DNA of 64,000 bases, taken from the NCBI GenBank assembly GCA_031430595.1, contig JANPBU010000013.1, forward strand, positions 124,001 through 188,000. The letters are read 5' to 3'. The first letter of the stretch is position 1. Every line of letters starts with the position of its first letter. Under the pieces are notes generated by a model that did not search any database, was not told where the DNA came from, and was given only the letters and a program-made list of their open reading frames with translations. Positions 53,188 to 62,881 of the stretch are shown here, piece after piece. The position numbers and the translations under genes were made by a program. This DNA is from JANNBN01 sp031430595. GTDB lineage: Bacteria; Actinomycetota; Acidimicrobiia; Acidimicrobiales; JANYDT01.

Positions 53188-55023
53188 ATGACCGCCTCAT
53201 CTCGACGTCCTTCTCGGCCCACCCCACCTCGTCCGGCTCGGGCCACCTACCAGCCCAGGTCTGATCGCGCGATCAAGGCGCCGAGGCAACGAACCGGTCG
53301 CCACCCCGACGATGTGTTGCGACAACTTGCTCGCCAGCAACATTCGAGCGTCATGCCTGAGCTCCAAACGATGTACCGCCATCGTCCACCAACAAACCCG
53401 TTCCTCATTGGGCTGTTTGCTGTCTTCGGGCTCGGCACGCTGATCGCATTGATTCCTCTTCTGGCGCCGCGCCACTCGATAACCATCGAAGGTGTTGCTG
53501 CCGGTCAAACGTTTGCTCCCCAGGGCCTTGCGACCAAAGTTGTATCTGTGGTGTTGTCACCGGCGAACGCGGCATCTACCGCGCGCATACGCCTTGACGA
53601 GCGGATCATTCAATCAACGGCTGCACCCGACGGAAAACTGAATTTTGTACTTGGCGACGGTTTACCCGACGGTTCCCACAACCTCATTGTCGAAAGCGGG
53701 TCGCGGATGCTTTGGCGAGGTGCTCCGCAACAACGGGTGAACTTCACCGTCGATTCGATCGCACCAACGCTCACCGCAACCGTAACGGGTCGACCAACGT
53801 CGCTTGAAGATGACATCACCATCATCGGAACCACCGAGCCAGGCTCTACCCTCAATCTCAACGGCCAACCGATCGTTGTGGCCAAAGATGGAGGGTTCAC
53901 GACAACGCTCAAACGAGCCCCGATCGGCGCCTTTCGTTTCACATCGATCGACCTTGCCGGTAACGAAACCAAGAAGATGCTTCCTGGTCTTTCAGAGAGT
54001 CTTTTCCCTAAGACCCGCGCCGTTCATGTGAGTTTCGCAGCATGGACGTACGAGCCCCTACGGAGAGGGGTTCTCGCACTCATCGACGAAGGAAAAATCG
54101 ACACCGTCGAGTTCGATTTGAAGGATGAGGACGGCTTCATTGGGCACCGATCTGCGGTACCAATGGCCAACCAAATTGGTGCCACGAAAGATATGTATGA
54201 CCTGAAAACCGAAGTTGCCATACTTAAGGCGAAGGGCGTTCGCGTCATGGGTCGCCTGGTTGTCTTTCGTGACCCAGTTCTTTCCAAAGCAGCATGGCAG
54301 GGTAAGCAGTTCGACCAGGTGTTGCAAAACGCTGACGGAACCCCCTTCGCCGGAAAGTACGGCGGCTTCACGAACCCCTTCGACCGCACCGTTCGCAACT
54401 ACAACATGGCCATCGCACTCGAAGCGGCCCAGGCTGGCGTTGACTCGATTGTGCTCGATTACATCAGGCGGCCAGAAGCAAAACTTGAAGACCTCAAATT
54501 CGCAGGTGTTGAAGGTGCGATAACCGGTGATCGGGTAAGTGAAGAAGTTGCTGGTTACGTTGCCGAGATCGGCATGATGCTCAACGACACGCCCACGAGA
54601 CTCGGCGTCTCGGTATTTGGCGTTGCAGTGAAAAAAGACGAACAGAACAATATTGGCCAGAATGTTCCGATGCTTGCTGCTGTCAGCGACTTCATTGCAC
54701 CAATGGTGTACCCATCTGCGTGGGGAAGCGGGCAGTTCGGGGTGGCCGACCCACCGGCGCAGCCTTACGACATTGTGCTGGCATCATTGAAGGCTTTTCA
54801 AGTCGCTATAGAGGGCACTGGTGCTCGGTTAACCCCTTGGTTGCAAGACTTTAACCTCATCAAAAAGTACGGGCCGAAAGAGGTACGCGCGCAGATTGTC
54901 GCCGCAGCCGATACATGTATTCCTGACTGGCTGATGTGGGACCCGAAAGTGACCTACAGCAGCGACGGATACCCAACGAATGCCCTCTCACCATCTGACC
55001 CAAACGAATGCGTCGCCCCGTAA
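53188..55023 (+). CDS. Membrane-anchored putative glycoside hydrolase (DUF4015)
   Basis: 611 residues from ATG 53188. Residues 1-70 are Pro/Arg-rich and disordered; one membrane helix (FLIGLFAVFGLGTLIALIPLL) follows, then two beta-rich Ig-like repeats (about 100-280) and a C-terminal TIM-barrel region (about 285-600) with VHVSFAAWTYEP, TVEFDLKDEDG, VLDYIRRP and APMVYPSAW, the DUF4015 pattern. The D/E residues in these strands are probably catalytic. It is likely anchored outside the membrane, acting on an envelope or environmental glycan. Confidence 0.85.
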   Translation: MTASSRRPSRPTPPRPARATYQPRSDRAIKAPRQRTGRHPDDVLRQLARQQHSSVMPELQTMYRHRPPTNPFLIGLFAVFGLGTLIALIPLLAPRHSITIEGVAAGQTFAPQGLATKVVSVVLSPANAASTARIRLDERIIQSTAAPDGKLNFVLGDGLPDGSHNLIVESGSRMLWRGAPQQRVNFTVDSIAPTLTATVTGRPTSLEDDITIIGTTEPGSTLNLNGQPIVVAKDGGFTTTLKRAPIGAFRFTSIDLAGNETKKMLPGLSESLFPKTRAVHVSFAAWTYEPLRRGVLALIDEGKIDTVEFDLKDEDGFIGHRSAVPMANQIGATKDMYDLKTEVAILKAKGVRVMGRLVVFRDPVLSKAAWQGKQFDQVLQNADGTPFAGKYGGFTNPFDRTVRNYNMAIALEAAQAGVDSIVLDYIRRPEAKLEDLKFAGVEGAITGDRVSEEVAGYVAEIGMMLNDTPTRLGVSVFGVAVKKDEQNNIGQNVPMLAAVSDFIAPMVYPSAWGSGQFGVADPPAQPYDIVLASLKAFQVAIEGTGARLTPWLQDFNLIKKYGPKEVRAQIVAAADTCIPDWLMWDPKVTYSSDGYPTNALSPSDPNECVAP

Positions 55024-55025
55024 CG

Positions 55026-55820
55026 TTATTGACCGGTAAACAGCGGCTGACGCTTTTGCATAAACGCTTCGACGCCTTCTCTACCGTCAGCGGTGAGTGA
55101 CGACCAGGCAATCGTTCGCGACTCTTGATCCATCTGCGTTTCAAGGCCATGATCGGCCGAATCACGCAATAAGCGTTTCGCAGCCCCAAACGTTTTGGTT
55201 GGACCCGACGCAATTTCTTTGGCAAGCGTACTTACAACATCGTTCAGATCTGCGTCCTCAACTACTCGGGTGAGTAGCCCCCAATCCAACGCTTGCTGAG
55301 CGCTCAATGTGGGGTTCAGTAACGTAAGTTCCTGGGCCCTGCGTAGTCCGACCACCCGGGGAAGATACCACGACGAGCTTCCATCCGGAGTCAAACCGGC
55401 TTTGGTGTAGGCCATAGTGAATTTCGCCGAGGCCGCTGCGATAACCAGGTCACACGCCAACATCGTCGAAAACCCCGCCCCGGCAGCAACACCATTCACC
55501 TTTGCAATCACGGGTGCATCCATTCGACTCAGCCGCGATATTGCACCGTGAAAATACGTCGTCATCTCTTTCAAGAGTGCACCGCGAGCATCGCCTGCCG
55601 CACCAAAACTAGAAAGATCACCACCGGCAAAAAAGGCCTTGCCCGCCCCAGTGATCACCACACACCGAACACCGGGGTCTTCATCAAGAAGAATCGTCGC
55701 AGCCAACAGGTCTTTCGACATCTGCAGGTTAAGTGCGTTGAATTGCGCAGGTCGATTGAACGTGATCGTCGCAACGCTGTCAACAGTTTCGACAACAAGG
55801 GTTTCGTAGTCAGCAGGCAT
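55026..55820 (-). CDS. Enoyl-CoA hydratase/isomerase family protein, PaaG-like
   Basis: 264 residues from ATG 55820. ATITFNRPAQFNALN and GAGKAFFAGGDLSSFG form the CoA and oxyanion site. The later segment KAGLTPDGSSSWYLPRVVG has Asp where hydratases have Glu, as in PaaG-like isomerases and 2-(1,2-epoxy-phenylacetyl)-CoA isomerase. A Delta3-Delta2 isomerase activity is therefore more likely than hydration. It converges on the DUF4015 gene with a 2-bp gap. Confidence 0.88.
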   Translation of the reverse strand: MPADYETLVVETVDSVATITFNRPAQFNALNLQMSKDLLAATILLDEDPGVRCVVITGAGKAFFAGGDLSSFGAAGDARGALLKEMTTYFHGAISRLSRMDAPVIAKVNGVAAGAGFSTMLACDLVIAAASAKFTMAYTKAGLTPDGSSSWYLPRVVGLRRAQELTLLNPTLSAQQALDWGLLTRVVEDADLNDVVSTLAKEIASGPTKTFGAAKRLLRDSADHGLETQMDQESRTIAWSSLTADGREGVEAFMQKRQPLFTGQ

Positions 55821-55863
55821 TGCCTCATTCTGCCCCACCTCAACCGACTCGACTTGGTTTGCG

Positions 55864-57006
55864 CTATTTCAGTAACGAGGTCGCGACCCGTACTTCACCA
55901 TCGGTGGTTGTGAACGACCAACTCAAACTCGTCGCATCACGAAGCTTCACCGCTACTTGATACACGCTTCCGCTGGTCAGCGGGGTCTGTGGAATCAAGA
56001 CGACCGCCCCGTAGCCCTTCAACACAGACCGTCCAAATTGCTCTTCGCCACCATTAGCGTTGCGGTAGGTGCTCGCCGAAAGCACGCACAGCGCAATTCC
56101 GGTTCCTTGCGAAGTTTGAAGCGTGGCCGTCTCGACTTCGGTCGCGACACCACGGCTGATATAAATAGGAACACCCGTCGGAGCAGAAAACCCGGGACAA
56201 GACGTCAACGGATTCGGAAATTCAGGACCACGAAATTCAAGCAACGGAACAGCAGAATTCGGGCCGGGCCACACCACGGTTGCTTTGGCCGACGGAGCCG
56301 CAACGGTTCCTTCGGTAACGACCCCGTCTCGTACCGTATAAACGCGACCCGAAATCGTAACGGTGACCGTTGTTCCGTCGCTTTTCGCCTTGTGACCCTT
56401 GCCTGCCAACTCGGGAAACTTGTCTACAACCGCTTTGACAGCACTCGCGATGAGGGCCTTCACGTTTACCGTGGAAGGGCTACTGCCGTACGAATCCCAC
56501 AGCAGGCTCAACGTACCAGCCCAACCGGTTTCGTCTTGAGCCGAACCAAAACCGAACCGCACAGAACGAGGCTGAATCATTCCGACACCGTGAAATGGGC
56601 CGGTCATCCAATTTTCGATCAACCATTTGTCTGACTTTGCTGCACCACTACCGAGCACGATGTTGCCCGTGCGGCCCGCTCGGTCACCTTCGACACTAAA
56701 CCCCGCCCGTGTCGCATCTTCAGAATGACTGAGCAAGCGATGTTGCACCATGTACCGGCTATGCAGTGCGGCGGCGTTACTTGCCTCCGCAGCATTCACC
56801 ACCGGCCCAACACCAGCGACGGCTCGATACTGATTCAGCGTTACCAGCCACTCAGGATTCGCCTGAGCTTGTGACGGCAGCGACGACCCAACACTCATCG
56901 TGGCAAATGCAACCACCAGAGCAGCAACGTTCCGAAAGTTTTGAGGGAATCGCCAACCCGTAAACCCAACGAAATAGCCTCGTGTTGTCTTTCGACCCCG
57001 ATTCAT
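55864..57006 (-). CDS. Secreted CAP-domain (SCP/PR-1-like) protein
   Basis: 380 residues from ATG 57006. A signal peptide (NVAALVVAFATMSVGSSLPSQAQA region) precedes the CAP domain (about 48-180): WLVTLNQYRAVAGVGPV, HSRYMVQHRLLSHSED and NIVLGSGA, with the two histidines and acid typical of the CAP cavity. A C-terminal domain of ~150 residues is beta-rich and resembles Ig-like repeats. CAP proteins bind lipids or modify peptidoglycan and are often secreted. Function here is unknown. Confidence 0.88.
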   Translation of the reverse strand: MNRGRKTTRGYFVGFTGWRFPQNFRNVAALVVAFATMSVGSSLPSQAQANPEWLVTLNQYRAVAGVGPVVNAAEASNAAALHSRYMVQHRLLSHSEDATRAGFSVEGDRAGRTGNIVLGSGAAKSDKWLIENWMTGPFHGVGMIQPRSVRFGFGSAQDETGWAGTLSLLWDSYGSSPSTVNVKALIASAVKAVVDKFPELAGKGHKAKSDGTTVTVTISGRVYTVRDGVVTEGTVAAPSAKATVVWPGPNSAVPLLEFRGPEFPNPLTSCPGFSAPTGVPIYISRGVATEVETATLQTSQGTGIALCVLSASTYRNANGGEEQFGRSVLKGYGAVVLIPQTPLTSGSVYQVAVKLRDATSLSWSFTTTDGEVRVATSLLK

Positions 57007-57148
57007 CCGTTATACCTTAGCGAACAAGTGCCGCTCGGGGGACCTTCGCAAGACGCTCCGTGCGGTCACACGCCCATTTTGCAAAAATTCTGTCCGAAGA
57101 ACGGGGCTCGGCTGGCGGTTGCACACGAAAATTCGGTACGTTCAATGC

Positions 57149-58429
57149 ATGTCTTCTACCGGTCTCGTCCGCACCCCGGCCATGTACAACCTTTCGATGT
57201 CAGAAAAGGGGTTCAGCCTGTATGAGCGCGTGAAGGCCTTCATCGAAACCGAGATCGAACCAATCACCGAAGAATTCCATCGCCTTGGCCTTGGACGGGC
57301 CGAACATTGGGGCTATGGCGAAGGTCAACTTGAATTGCTTCAAACGGTCAAAGACAAAGCAAAGGCAAACGGGTTGTGGAACTTCTTCCTTCCGAACGCC
57401 GAAACCGGCGAAGGGTTATCGAACCTTGACTATGCGTACATAGCAGTTGAACTCGGCAAAAACCCGATCGCGTCAGAGTGTCTCAACTGCTCGGCACCCG
57501 ACACCGGCAATATGGAAGTACTTGAGCGCGTAGGCACCGAAGAACAAAAGAAGCAGTGGCTAGAGCCGTTGCTAGCTGGAGAGATTCGTTCGTGTTACGC
57601 AATGACCGAACCCAACGTGGCGTCATCCGATGCGAAAAACATTTCAACCCTTGCGGTACTCGACGGTGAAGAGTGGGTGATCAACGGTGAAAAGTATTGG
57701 ACAAGCGGTGCTGGCGATCCGCGTTGCAAGGTCATGATTTGTATGGTCGTCACAAACCCTGAAGGGCCGCCTCATCGCCGTCAATCGCAAATCTTGGTAC
57801 CTATGGACAACCCCGGTATCGAGAAACTGGGGGCCATGACCGTGTTCGGTGAAGACGACGCGCCGCACGGGCACTTGCACATCAAGCTAAACAATGTCCG
57901 CGTACCAAAAGCGAACATTTTGCTTGGCGAGGGGCGCGGCTTCGAGATCAGTCAGGTTCGCCTGGGTCCTGGTCGAATTCATCACTGTATGCGAGCTATC
58001 GGCGCGGCTGAACGGGCACTCGACCTGCTTCTTGGTCGTGGGCTGTCTCGTGAAGCATTCGGAAAGCCACTGGCCAAACTAGGCAAAAACCCTGAAGTCA
58101 TTGCCCGTGCCCGAGTCGAAATCGAAGCAATGCGCCTCATGGTGTTGCAGGCTGCCAAAGCAATGGATGAACTCGGAAACGCTGAAGCTCGAATCTGGGT
58201 AAGCGCCATCAAAGCCATGGTGCCAGAACGGGTCTGCGCGATCATTGATCAAGCCATCCAAATGCACGGCGGTATTGGCATTTCACATTGGACACCGCTC
58301 GCTCGCATGTACGCAGGTATGCGCACCCTGCGCTTCGCCGACGGACCGGATGAAGTTCACTACATGGTGGTTGGCCGAGCTGAAATGGCTGCATATGAGG
58401 TAAAAAAGCACGCGGCTCTTACGCCGTAG
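57149..58429 (+). CDS. Acyl-CoA dehydrogenase, ACAD10/11-like
   Basis: 426 residues from ATG 57149 (an internal ATG at 57182 is possible). The FAD/acyl-CoA domain order is standard: an alpha N-domain, AMTEPNVASSDAKNI with WVINGEKYWTSG, then the C-domain with QMHGGIGI near the adenine end. The SSDAKNI motif is typical of the ACAD10/11-like group used for long or branched acyl-CoA. It oxidises acyl-CoA to 2-enoyl-CoA, feeding electrons to ETF. It fits the crotonases and IcmF in this window. Confidence 0.92.
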   Translation: MSSTGLVRTPAMYNLSMSEKGFSLYERVKAFIETEIEPITEEFHRLGLGRAEHWGYGEGQLELLQTVKDKAKANGLWNFFLPNAETGEGLSNLDYAYIAVELGKNPIASECLNCSAPDTGNMEVLERVGTEEQKKQWLEPLLAGEIRSCYAMTEPNVASSDAKNISTLAVLDGEEWVINGEKYWTSGAGDPRCKVMICMVVTNPEGPPHRRQSQILVPMDNPGIEKLGAMTVFGEDDAPHGHLHIKLNNVRVPKANILLGEGRGFEISQVRLGPGRIHHCMRAIGAAERALDLLLGRGLSREAFGKPLAKLGKNPEVIARARVEIEAMRLMVLQAAKAMDELGNAEARIWVSAIKAMVPERVCAIIDQAIQMHGGIGISHWTPLARMYAGMRTLRFADGPDEVHYMVVGRAEMAAYEVKKHAALTP

Positions 58430-58485
58430 AACTTCACTGTTCGACTTAAGTTCATGCCTCGCGGGGCCGATAATTCAGCCAACTC

Positions 58486-60642
58486 ATGGCTACTCACCCC
58501 CGTCTTCTCAACTGGCCACATGTGCCCGACGGTGCTATCTGGGCGCGTATCTACGCCGGTCGGGCAGCCATCATCTGCTTGCAGGCGCTTGCGTGTGGTG
58601 TGCTTGGGCTGTGGCACCTTTCTATTGCCTTTTTGGTAATTGGACAGTCGTACAACGTTTGGCTTGGTTATAGCCACCATCGCCAAAAAGGTGCTCATTG
58701 GTTGCTTTGTGCTGACGGAGTGTTCGCCGGGGCGATTCTGCTACTCAGCCCAAAACTTGCTGTCGGGGTAGTTGTGTCGCAGCTCGGTGGGTCGTTCGTC
58801 GGTGCGCTTGGTCGGCCCGTCAAACAAAACAACATCGGAATCGTTGCCGGTTTTGGCCTAACTGCCCTCGCTGGTCTTAAGGATCGCGATACTTCGTTGG
58901 TACTTTTTGCCGGCACCGGAATGCTTTCGTCGATTGGAGCAACTCACACCATACGTACGCTTGTAAATCGTCGAACCGCAGCAAGTCGTCGACTCAACGA
59001 TCTTCTTGATGGCCTACATGCCATGGTCTTTGAACATGACATTGCGACTGGGACGATCACTTACGCGAATCGACGTGTTTCGGAAATGCTCGGGCTCGAA
59101 AATGTGACCAGAGACGACCTCAGCGAGGCCATCCACCCCGACGATCGCATTCGAGTCCATGCGGAGATTCAAGGCGCAATCCGAGCGAGAATTCCAGCAA
59201 CATTTGAGGCTCGCATGCGGTCGCACAACGGTGGCTACTTTTACGTCGAACAGCGAACCACCTTCACGGCTCGTGACGGAAAATGGCGTGCTTGGTCAGT
59301 GCTTGTCGACATCTCGGACCGAAAGCGGATGGAACACACATTGAAGCATCGGTCGCTTCACGATGACCTCACTGAACTGCCGAACCGGGCCTTTCTGAGA
59401 GACCGACTGGTACAGGTTGCCGAGAAAGCAAGGGTTGTGGGTACCCCCTTTTCGCTGTTGATGCTTGACCTCAACAAGTTCAAAGACGTCAATGACGGGC
59501 TTGGTCACCATGCCGGAGATGCCTTGCTACGAGAAGTGTCGCGACGCTTGAAGTCGTGCGTGGGCCCAGACGATACCGTTGCAAGGCTTGGCGGTGATGA
59601 GTTTGCAGTGCTTCTGGAAGGGGTTTCTGTGACCCAAGCCTTAAGCCGGGCAAACATCATCGTTGAAGCGGTAGGCCGTAACCTCACCCTTGACGGCACC
59701 ATCGTGAACCCGAGGGTCAGTATCGGAATTGTCGACGCACCGACAAACGGATCCGACCCAGCCGACCTGCTTCGAAGTGCTGATGCAGCCATGTATCGGG
59801 CAAAACGCAATGGAACATCCGTTTGCCTTTTCGACAGCATCGAAGATGAACGGTCACTGCGCAGAGTTAAGGATGTTGCCGAGGTGAGAGGTGCAATTGG
59901 CCGGGGTGAACTTCGCGCTTTCTATCAACCCGTCGTTGATTCTCCCACCGGAACGATTATTGGCTGCGAAGCGCTCGTTCGATGGCAACATCCCACCCGC
60001 GGTCTACTCGGACCGGGTGAATTTCTGCAGGTAATCGCAGCCGGGGGAATGTCGGTACTCCTCGCGAAATGGATAGTTCGAAACTCGATCAAACAAGCTT
60101 GCGAATGGCGCTATCAAGGTTATGAAATGCCGTTGTCAGTGAACGTATCAATTGTTGATCTGCTCGACACCGAATTCGTTGCTTGGATGCTCAGTGAATT
60201 GCGCTCTTCTGGCTTTCCACCACATCTGCTTACTGTCGAGATTACCGAAGCTGAGCTCCTCACCGACTCGCAGCGAGCCACGTCGATTCTTTTGATGATT
60301 CGGGAAGCCGGCGTCGGGGTTGGCGTCGATGACTTCGGAACCGGTTACTCGTCGATGGTATGGCTGCGCGATTTGCCGGTAAGCCTCTTAAAAATTGACC
60401 GCTCATTTGTTGATTCGATGGTGACTGATGCCCGTTCTCGCGCAATTGTTCATTCAACGGTGAGTTTGGCCAAAGAACTTGGTCTTCGAGTCGTCGGGGA
60501 GGGCGTCGAGAATGAAGCAACTGCAGAGGCTCTCGCACAACTCGGCTGTACTCAGGTGCAAGGGTTCTTTTACAGTCAACCAGTGGCAGCCGAAGAATTT
60601 ACTCAGTTACTCACCGACTTTCAATCGAACTTAGTTCACTAA
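58486..60642 (+). CDS. PAS-GGDEF-EAL cyclic-di-GMP signalling protein
   Basis: 718 residues. About four to five membrane helices lie in the first 155 residues (MASE-like sensor), followed by a PAS domain (about 165-285), a GGDEF domain with intact RLGGDEF (369-373) and an EAL domain with CEALVRW (495-497) and DDFGTGYSS. The inhibitory RxxD site before GGDEF is missing (GPDD). Both catalytic motifs are intact, so it may make and/or degrade cyclic-di-GMP. Locating it at the membrane, with a PAS sensor, suggests redox or ligand input. Confidence 0.92.
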   Translation: MATHPRLLNWPHVPDGAIWARIYAGRAAIICLQALACGVLGLWHLSIAFLVIGQSYNVWLGYSHHRQKGAHWLLCADGVFAGAILLLSPKLAVGVVVSQLGGSFVGALGRPVKQNNIGIVAGFGLTALAGLKDRDTSLVLFAGTGMLSSIGATHTIRTLVNRRTAASRRLNDLLDGLHAMVFEHDIATGTITYANRRVSEMLGLENVTRDDLSEAIHPDDRIRVHAEIQGAIRARIPATFEARMRSHNGGYFYVEQRTTFTARDGKWRAWSVLVDISDRKRMEHTLKHRSLHDDLTELPNRAFLRDRLVQVAEKARVVGTPFSLLMLDLNKFKDVNDGLGHHAGDALLREVSRRLKSCVGPDDTVARLGGDEFAVLLEGVSVTQALSRANIIVEAVGRNLTLDGTIVNPRVSIGIVDAPTNGSDPADLLRSADAAMYRAKRNGTSVCLFDSIEDERSLRRVKDVAEVRGAIGRGELRAFYQPVVDSPTGTIIGCEALVRWQHPTRGLLGPGEFLQVIAAGGMSVLLAKWIVRNSIKQACEWRYQGYEMPLSVNVSIVDLLDTEFVAWMLSELRSSGFPPHLLTVEITEAELLTDSQRATSILLMIREAGVGVGVDDFGTGYSSMVWLRDLPVSLLKIDRSFVDSMVTDARSRAIVHSTVSLAKELGLRVVGEGVENEATAEALAQLGCTQVQGFFYSQPVAAEEFTQLLTDFQSNLVH

Positions 60643-60648
60643 GCTCGC

Positions 60649-61431
60649 TTACCAGGTGTTGTTGCTGAGAACTCCACCGTCGACTACCAAATTGGCACCC
60701 GTGATCCACCGGGCAGCTGCCGAAACCAAGAAAAGCACAGCATCGGCTATGTCTTCTGGTTCACCCATTCGTTGCAACGGCGCAGCCACCTGCCATCGAG
60801 CTACGCCTTCCGGCCACCCATGGTCGATACCTTCAACGTTGATCAAACCAGGAGAAACTGAATTCACTCGAATTCCGACCGGGCCTAGTTCAAGCGCCGC
60901 TGCTCGAGTGTGCATAATCACCGCGGCTTTCGAGGTGCAGTAGTGACTATGCATACGTGCCGGCTGCAGACCTTCGATTGATGCGATGTTTACGATTGAA
61001 CCAGCACCATCAGCCTGCCTATCGTATGTCGCCATAATCGCAGCAGCTTCGCGAGTCATCGCAGCTACCCCGCCGACGTTGATGCGGAGCATCTCAATGA
61101 GTAACGCCATGTCGATCGACAACAGCGGTACAACCGGTTGAATTCCAGCATTGTTGACGACGATATCGACATGTCCGAAAACACGAACCGTCTCAGCACA
61201 AATTTCGTGAGCCTCGCGTTCCACGTCACCAATGACGTATTTTGCGTTCACACCAAGTTCCGTTGCGAGGCTCTTCGCTGCTTCGCCACGTTGCGAGCCG
61301 TGAACCATGACCGACGCACCAGCTTCGTACAAACGTTTAGCGATACCAGCCCCGATGTTCCCGGTTGCGCCGGTAACGATGGCAACGCGGCCAGACAAAT
61401 CGAGCAGGCTGGCAACGGAGGGTACGTTCAT
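60649..61431 (-). CDS. Short-chain dehydrogenase/reductase
   Basis: 260 residues from ATG 61431. The Rossmann motif is TGATGNIGAG, NNAG is present (VVNNAGIQP), catalytic Ser is in NIASIEG and YxxxK is YCTSK. The C-terminal VVDGG is typical of classical SDRs such as 3-oxoacyl-ACP reductases and sorbitol or glucose dehydrogenases. It is divergent from the DUF985 cupin gene 25 bp away. Substrate unknown. Confidence 0.9.
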   Translation of the reverse strand: MNVPSVASLLDLSGRVAIVTGATGNIGAGIAKRLYEAGASVMVHGSQRGEAAKSLATELGVNAKYVIGDVEREAHEICAETVRVFGHVDIVVNNAGIQPVVPLLSIDMALLIEMLRINVGGVAAMTREAAAIMATYDRQADGAGSIVNIASIEGLQPARMHSHYCTSKAAVIMHTRAAALELGPVGIRVNSVSPGLINVEGIDHGWPEGVARWQVAAPLQRMGEPEDIADAVLFLVSAAARWITGANLVVDGGVLSNNTW

Positions 61432-61456
61432 ATGCTCAACGGTAGTCTTGACAACG

Positions 61457-61984
61457 ATGCAAAGCACCCAACAACAACTCATCGAGCACTTCGCGATGAC
61501 TCGCCTGCCAGTCGAAGAAACCTTCTACGTTCGTTCTTGGAAAAGTACCTTGACAACCTTAACTGGCGACCCAGCTGGAACCGCCATCATTGGTATGTAT
61601 ACAAATGATCCTCCAAGCCGTTCACTGCTCCATCGTTTGACGCTCGACGAGTGTTGGCATTTCTACGGCGGAGATCCGATTCGGCTCATGTTGCTTCGCC
61701 CTGACGGCTCGCACGACGACGTGATTCTGGGTCCAAATATCCTTGGCGGTCACCACGTTCAATTTGTAGTTCCTGCTGGCACGTGGCAAGCGGGCGAGCT
61801 AGTAGCAGGTGGCACCTGGGGGCTTTTCGGGTGCACGCTTGCACCGGGTTTCTCGCCAACCTGTTTCGAGGGTGGCCTAGTTACCGAGCTCAGTCGCGAG
61901 TATCCGTCGTGCGCTGATGACATTGCCAGGTTAGGAGTTGATGCCGACCACCCAACCACGTTGCCGGATGATTTTGACGCCTAA
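61457..61984 (+). CDS. DUF985 (cupin_5) family protein
   Basis: 175 residues from ATG 61457. The cupin core is IGMYTNDPPSR ... HRLTLDECWHFYGGDPI and VVPAGTWQAGEL, with the WHFYGGDP and GCTLAPGF segments that mark DUF985 proteins. The family has a sugar-binding-like pocket and often sits with carbohydrate or stress genes, but no reaction is established. The open frame extends upstream into the divergent SDR and is not used. Confidence 0.88.
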   Translation: MQSTQQQLIEHFAMTRLPVEETFYVRSWKSTLTTLTGDPAGTAIIGMYTNDPPSRSLLHRLTLDECWHFYGGDPIRLMLLRPDGSHDDVILGPNILGGHHVQFVVPAGTWQAGELVAGGTWGLFGCTLAPGFSPTCFEGGLVTELSREYPSCADDIARLGVDADHPTTLPDDFDA

Positions 61985-61998
61985 GAACCTTCGAAAAA

Positions 61999-62841
61999 TT
62001 ATTGGCGGGTGAGGTCGCCGTACGCTTCCGGGCGACGGTCACGGTAGAACGCCCAACGGTCACGAACGGTTTGGATTAATGACAGGTCGAGGTCGCGAAT
62101 GATTAGTTCCGGGTTGTGCGGGTCGCCAACTTCACCAACGAATTTACCTTCAGGGTCAACGAAGTAACTCGTTCCGTAAAAGTCATTCGCCCCAAGTTCT
62201 TCAATCCCAACTCGGTTGATCGCACCGATGAAGTACTCGTTTGCCACCGCAGACGCGGGCTGTTCTAACTGCCACAGGTACGACGAAAGACCGCGCGACG
62301 TAGCCGACGGGTTGAACACCATTTGAGCCCCGTTGAGGCCAAGCGCACGCCATCCTTCAGGAAAATGTCGGTCGTAACAGATATACACACCTACCTTCCC
62401 TACAGCTGTGTCAAAGACCGGGTAGCCACCGTTACCTGGCTTGAAGTAAAACTTCTCGAAGAAACCTTGGGTCTGCGGGATGTGCTGCTTTCGGTACTTA
62501 CCAAGGTATGAGCCATCGGCATCGATTACCGCAGCGGTGTTGTACAAGAAACCAGCCTGCTCGATTTCATACATCGGCAGAATCGTAACCATACCTAGTT
62601 CTTTGGCCAGCGCCTGAAAACGGATGGTGGTTGGACCATCCGGAATTGATTCGGTGTACTCGTAAAACTTCGTGTCTTGTACTTGGCAGAAATACGGGCC
62701 GTAAAACAGCTCTTGGAAGCAAATAATCTGAGCACCCTGTTTTGCCGCCTCACGCATCTGACGCTCAGACTCATCAATCATCGACTCTTTCGAACCGGTC
62801 CATGAAGTTTGTAGAAGGGCAGCCCTCACAATTTTGCTCAT
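61999..62841 (-). CDS. Nitrilase-superfamily carbon-nitrogen hydrolase, beta-ureidopropionase/N-carbamoylputrescine amidase-like
   Basis: 280 residues from ATG 62841. The Glu-Lys-Cys triad is E44 (FQELFYGPYF), K118 (YRKQHIP) and C155 (YICYDRHFPE). The sequence pattern is closest to beta-ureidopropionase and N-carbamoylputrescine amidase, which hydrolyse N-carbamoyl amines to amines, CO2 and NH3. It could act in pyrimidine or polyamine breakdown. Neighbouring dihydropyrimidinase genes are absent, so the exact substrate is uncertain. Confidence 0.9.
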   Translation of the reverse strand: MSKIVRAALLQTSWTGSKESMIDESERQMREAAKQGAQIICFQELFYGPYFCQVQDTKFYEYTESIPDGPTTIRFQALAKELGMVTILPMYEIEQAGFLYNTAAVIDADGSYLGKYRKQHIPQTQGFFEKFYFKPGNGGYPVFDTAVGKVGVYICYDRHFPEGWRALGLNGAQMVFNPSATSRGLSSYLWQLEQPASAVANEYFIGAINRVGIEELGANDFYGTSYFVDPEGKFVGEVGDPHNPELIIRDLDLSLIQTVRDRWAFYRDRRPEAYGDLTRQ

Positions 62842-62881
62842 AGAATTGATCATAACGACGAAGTTCGCTGTGAAGCTAGCT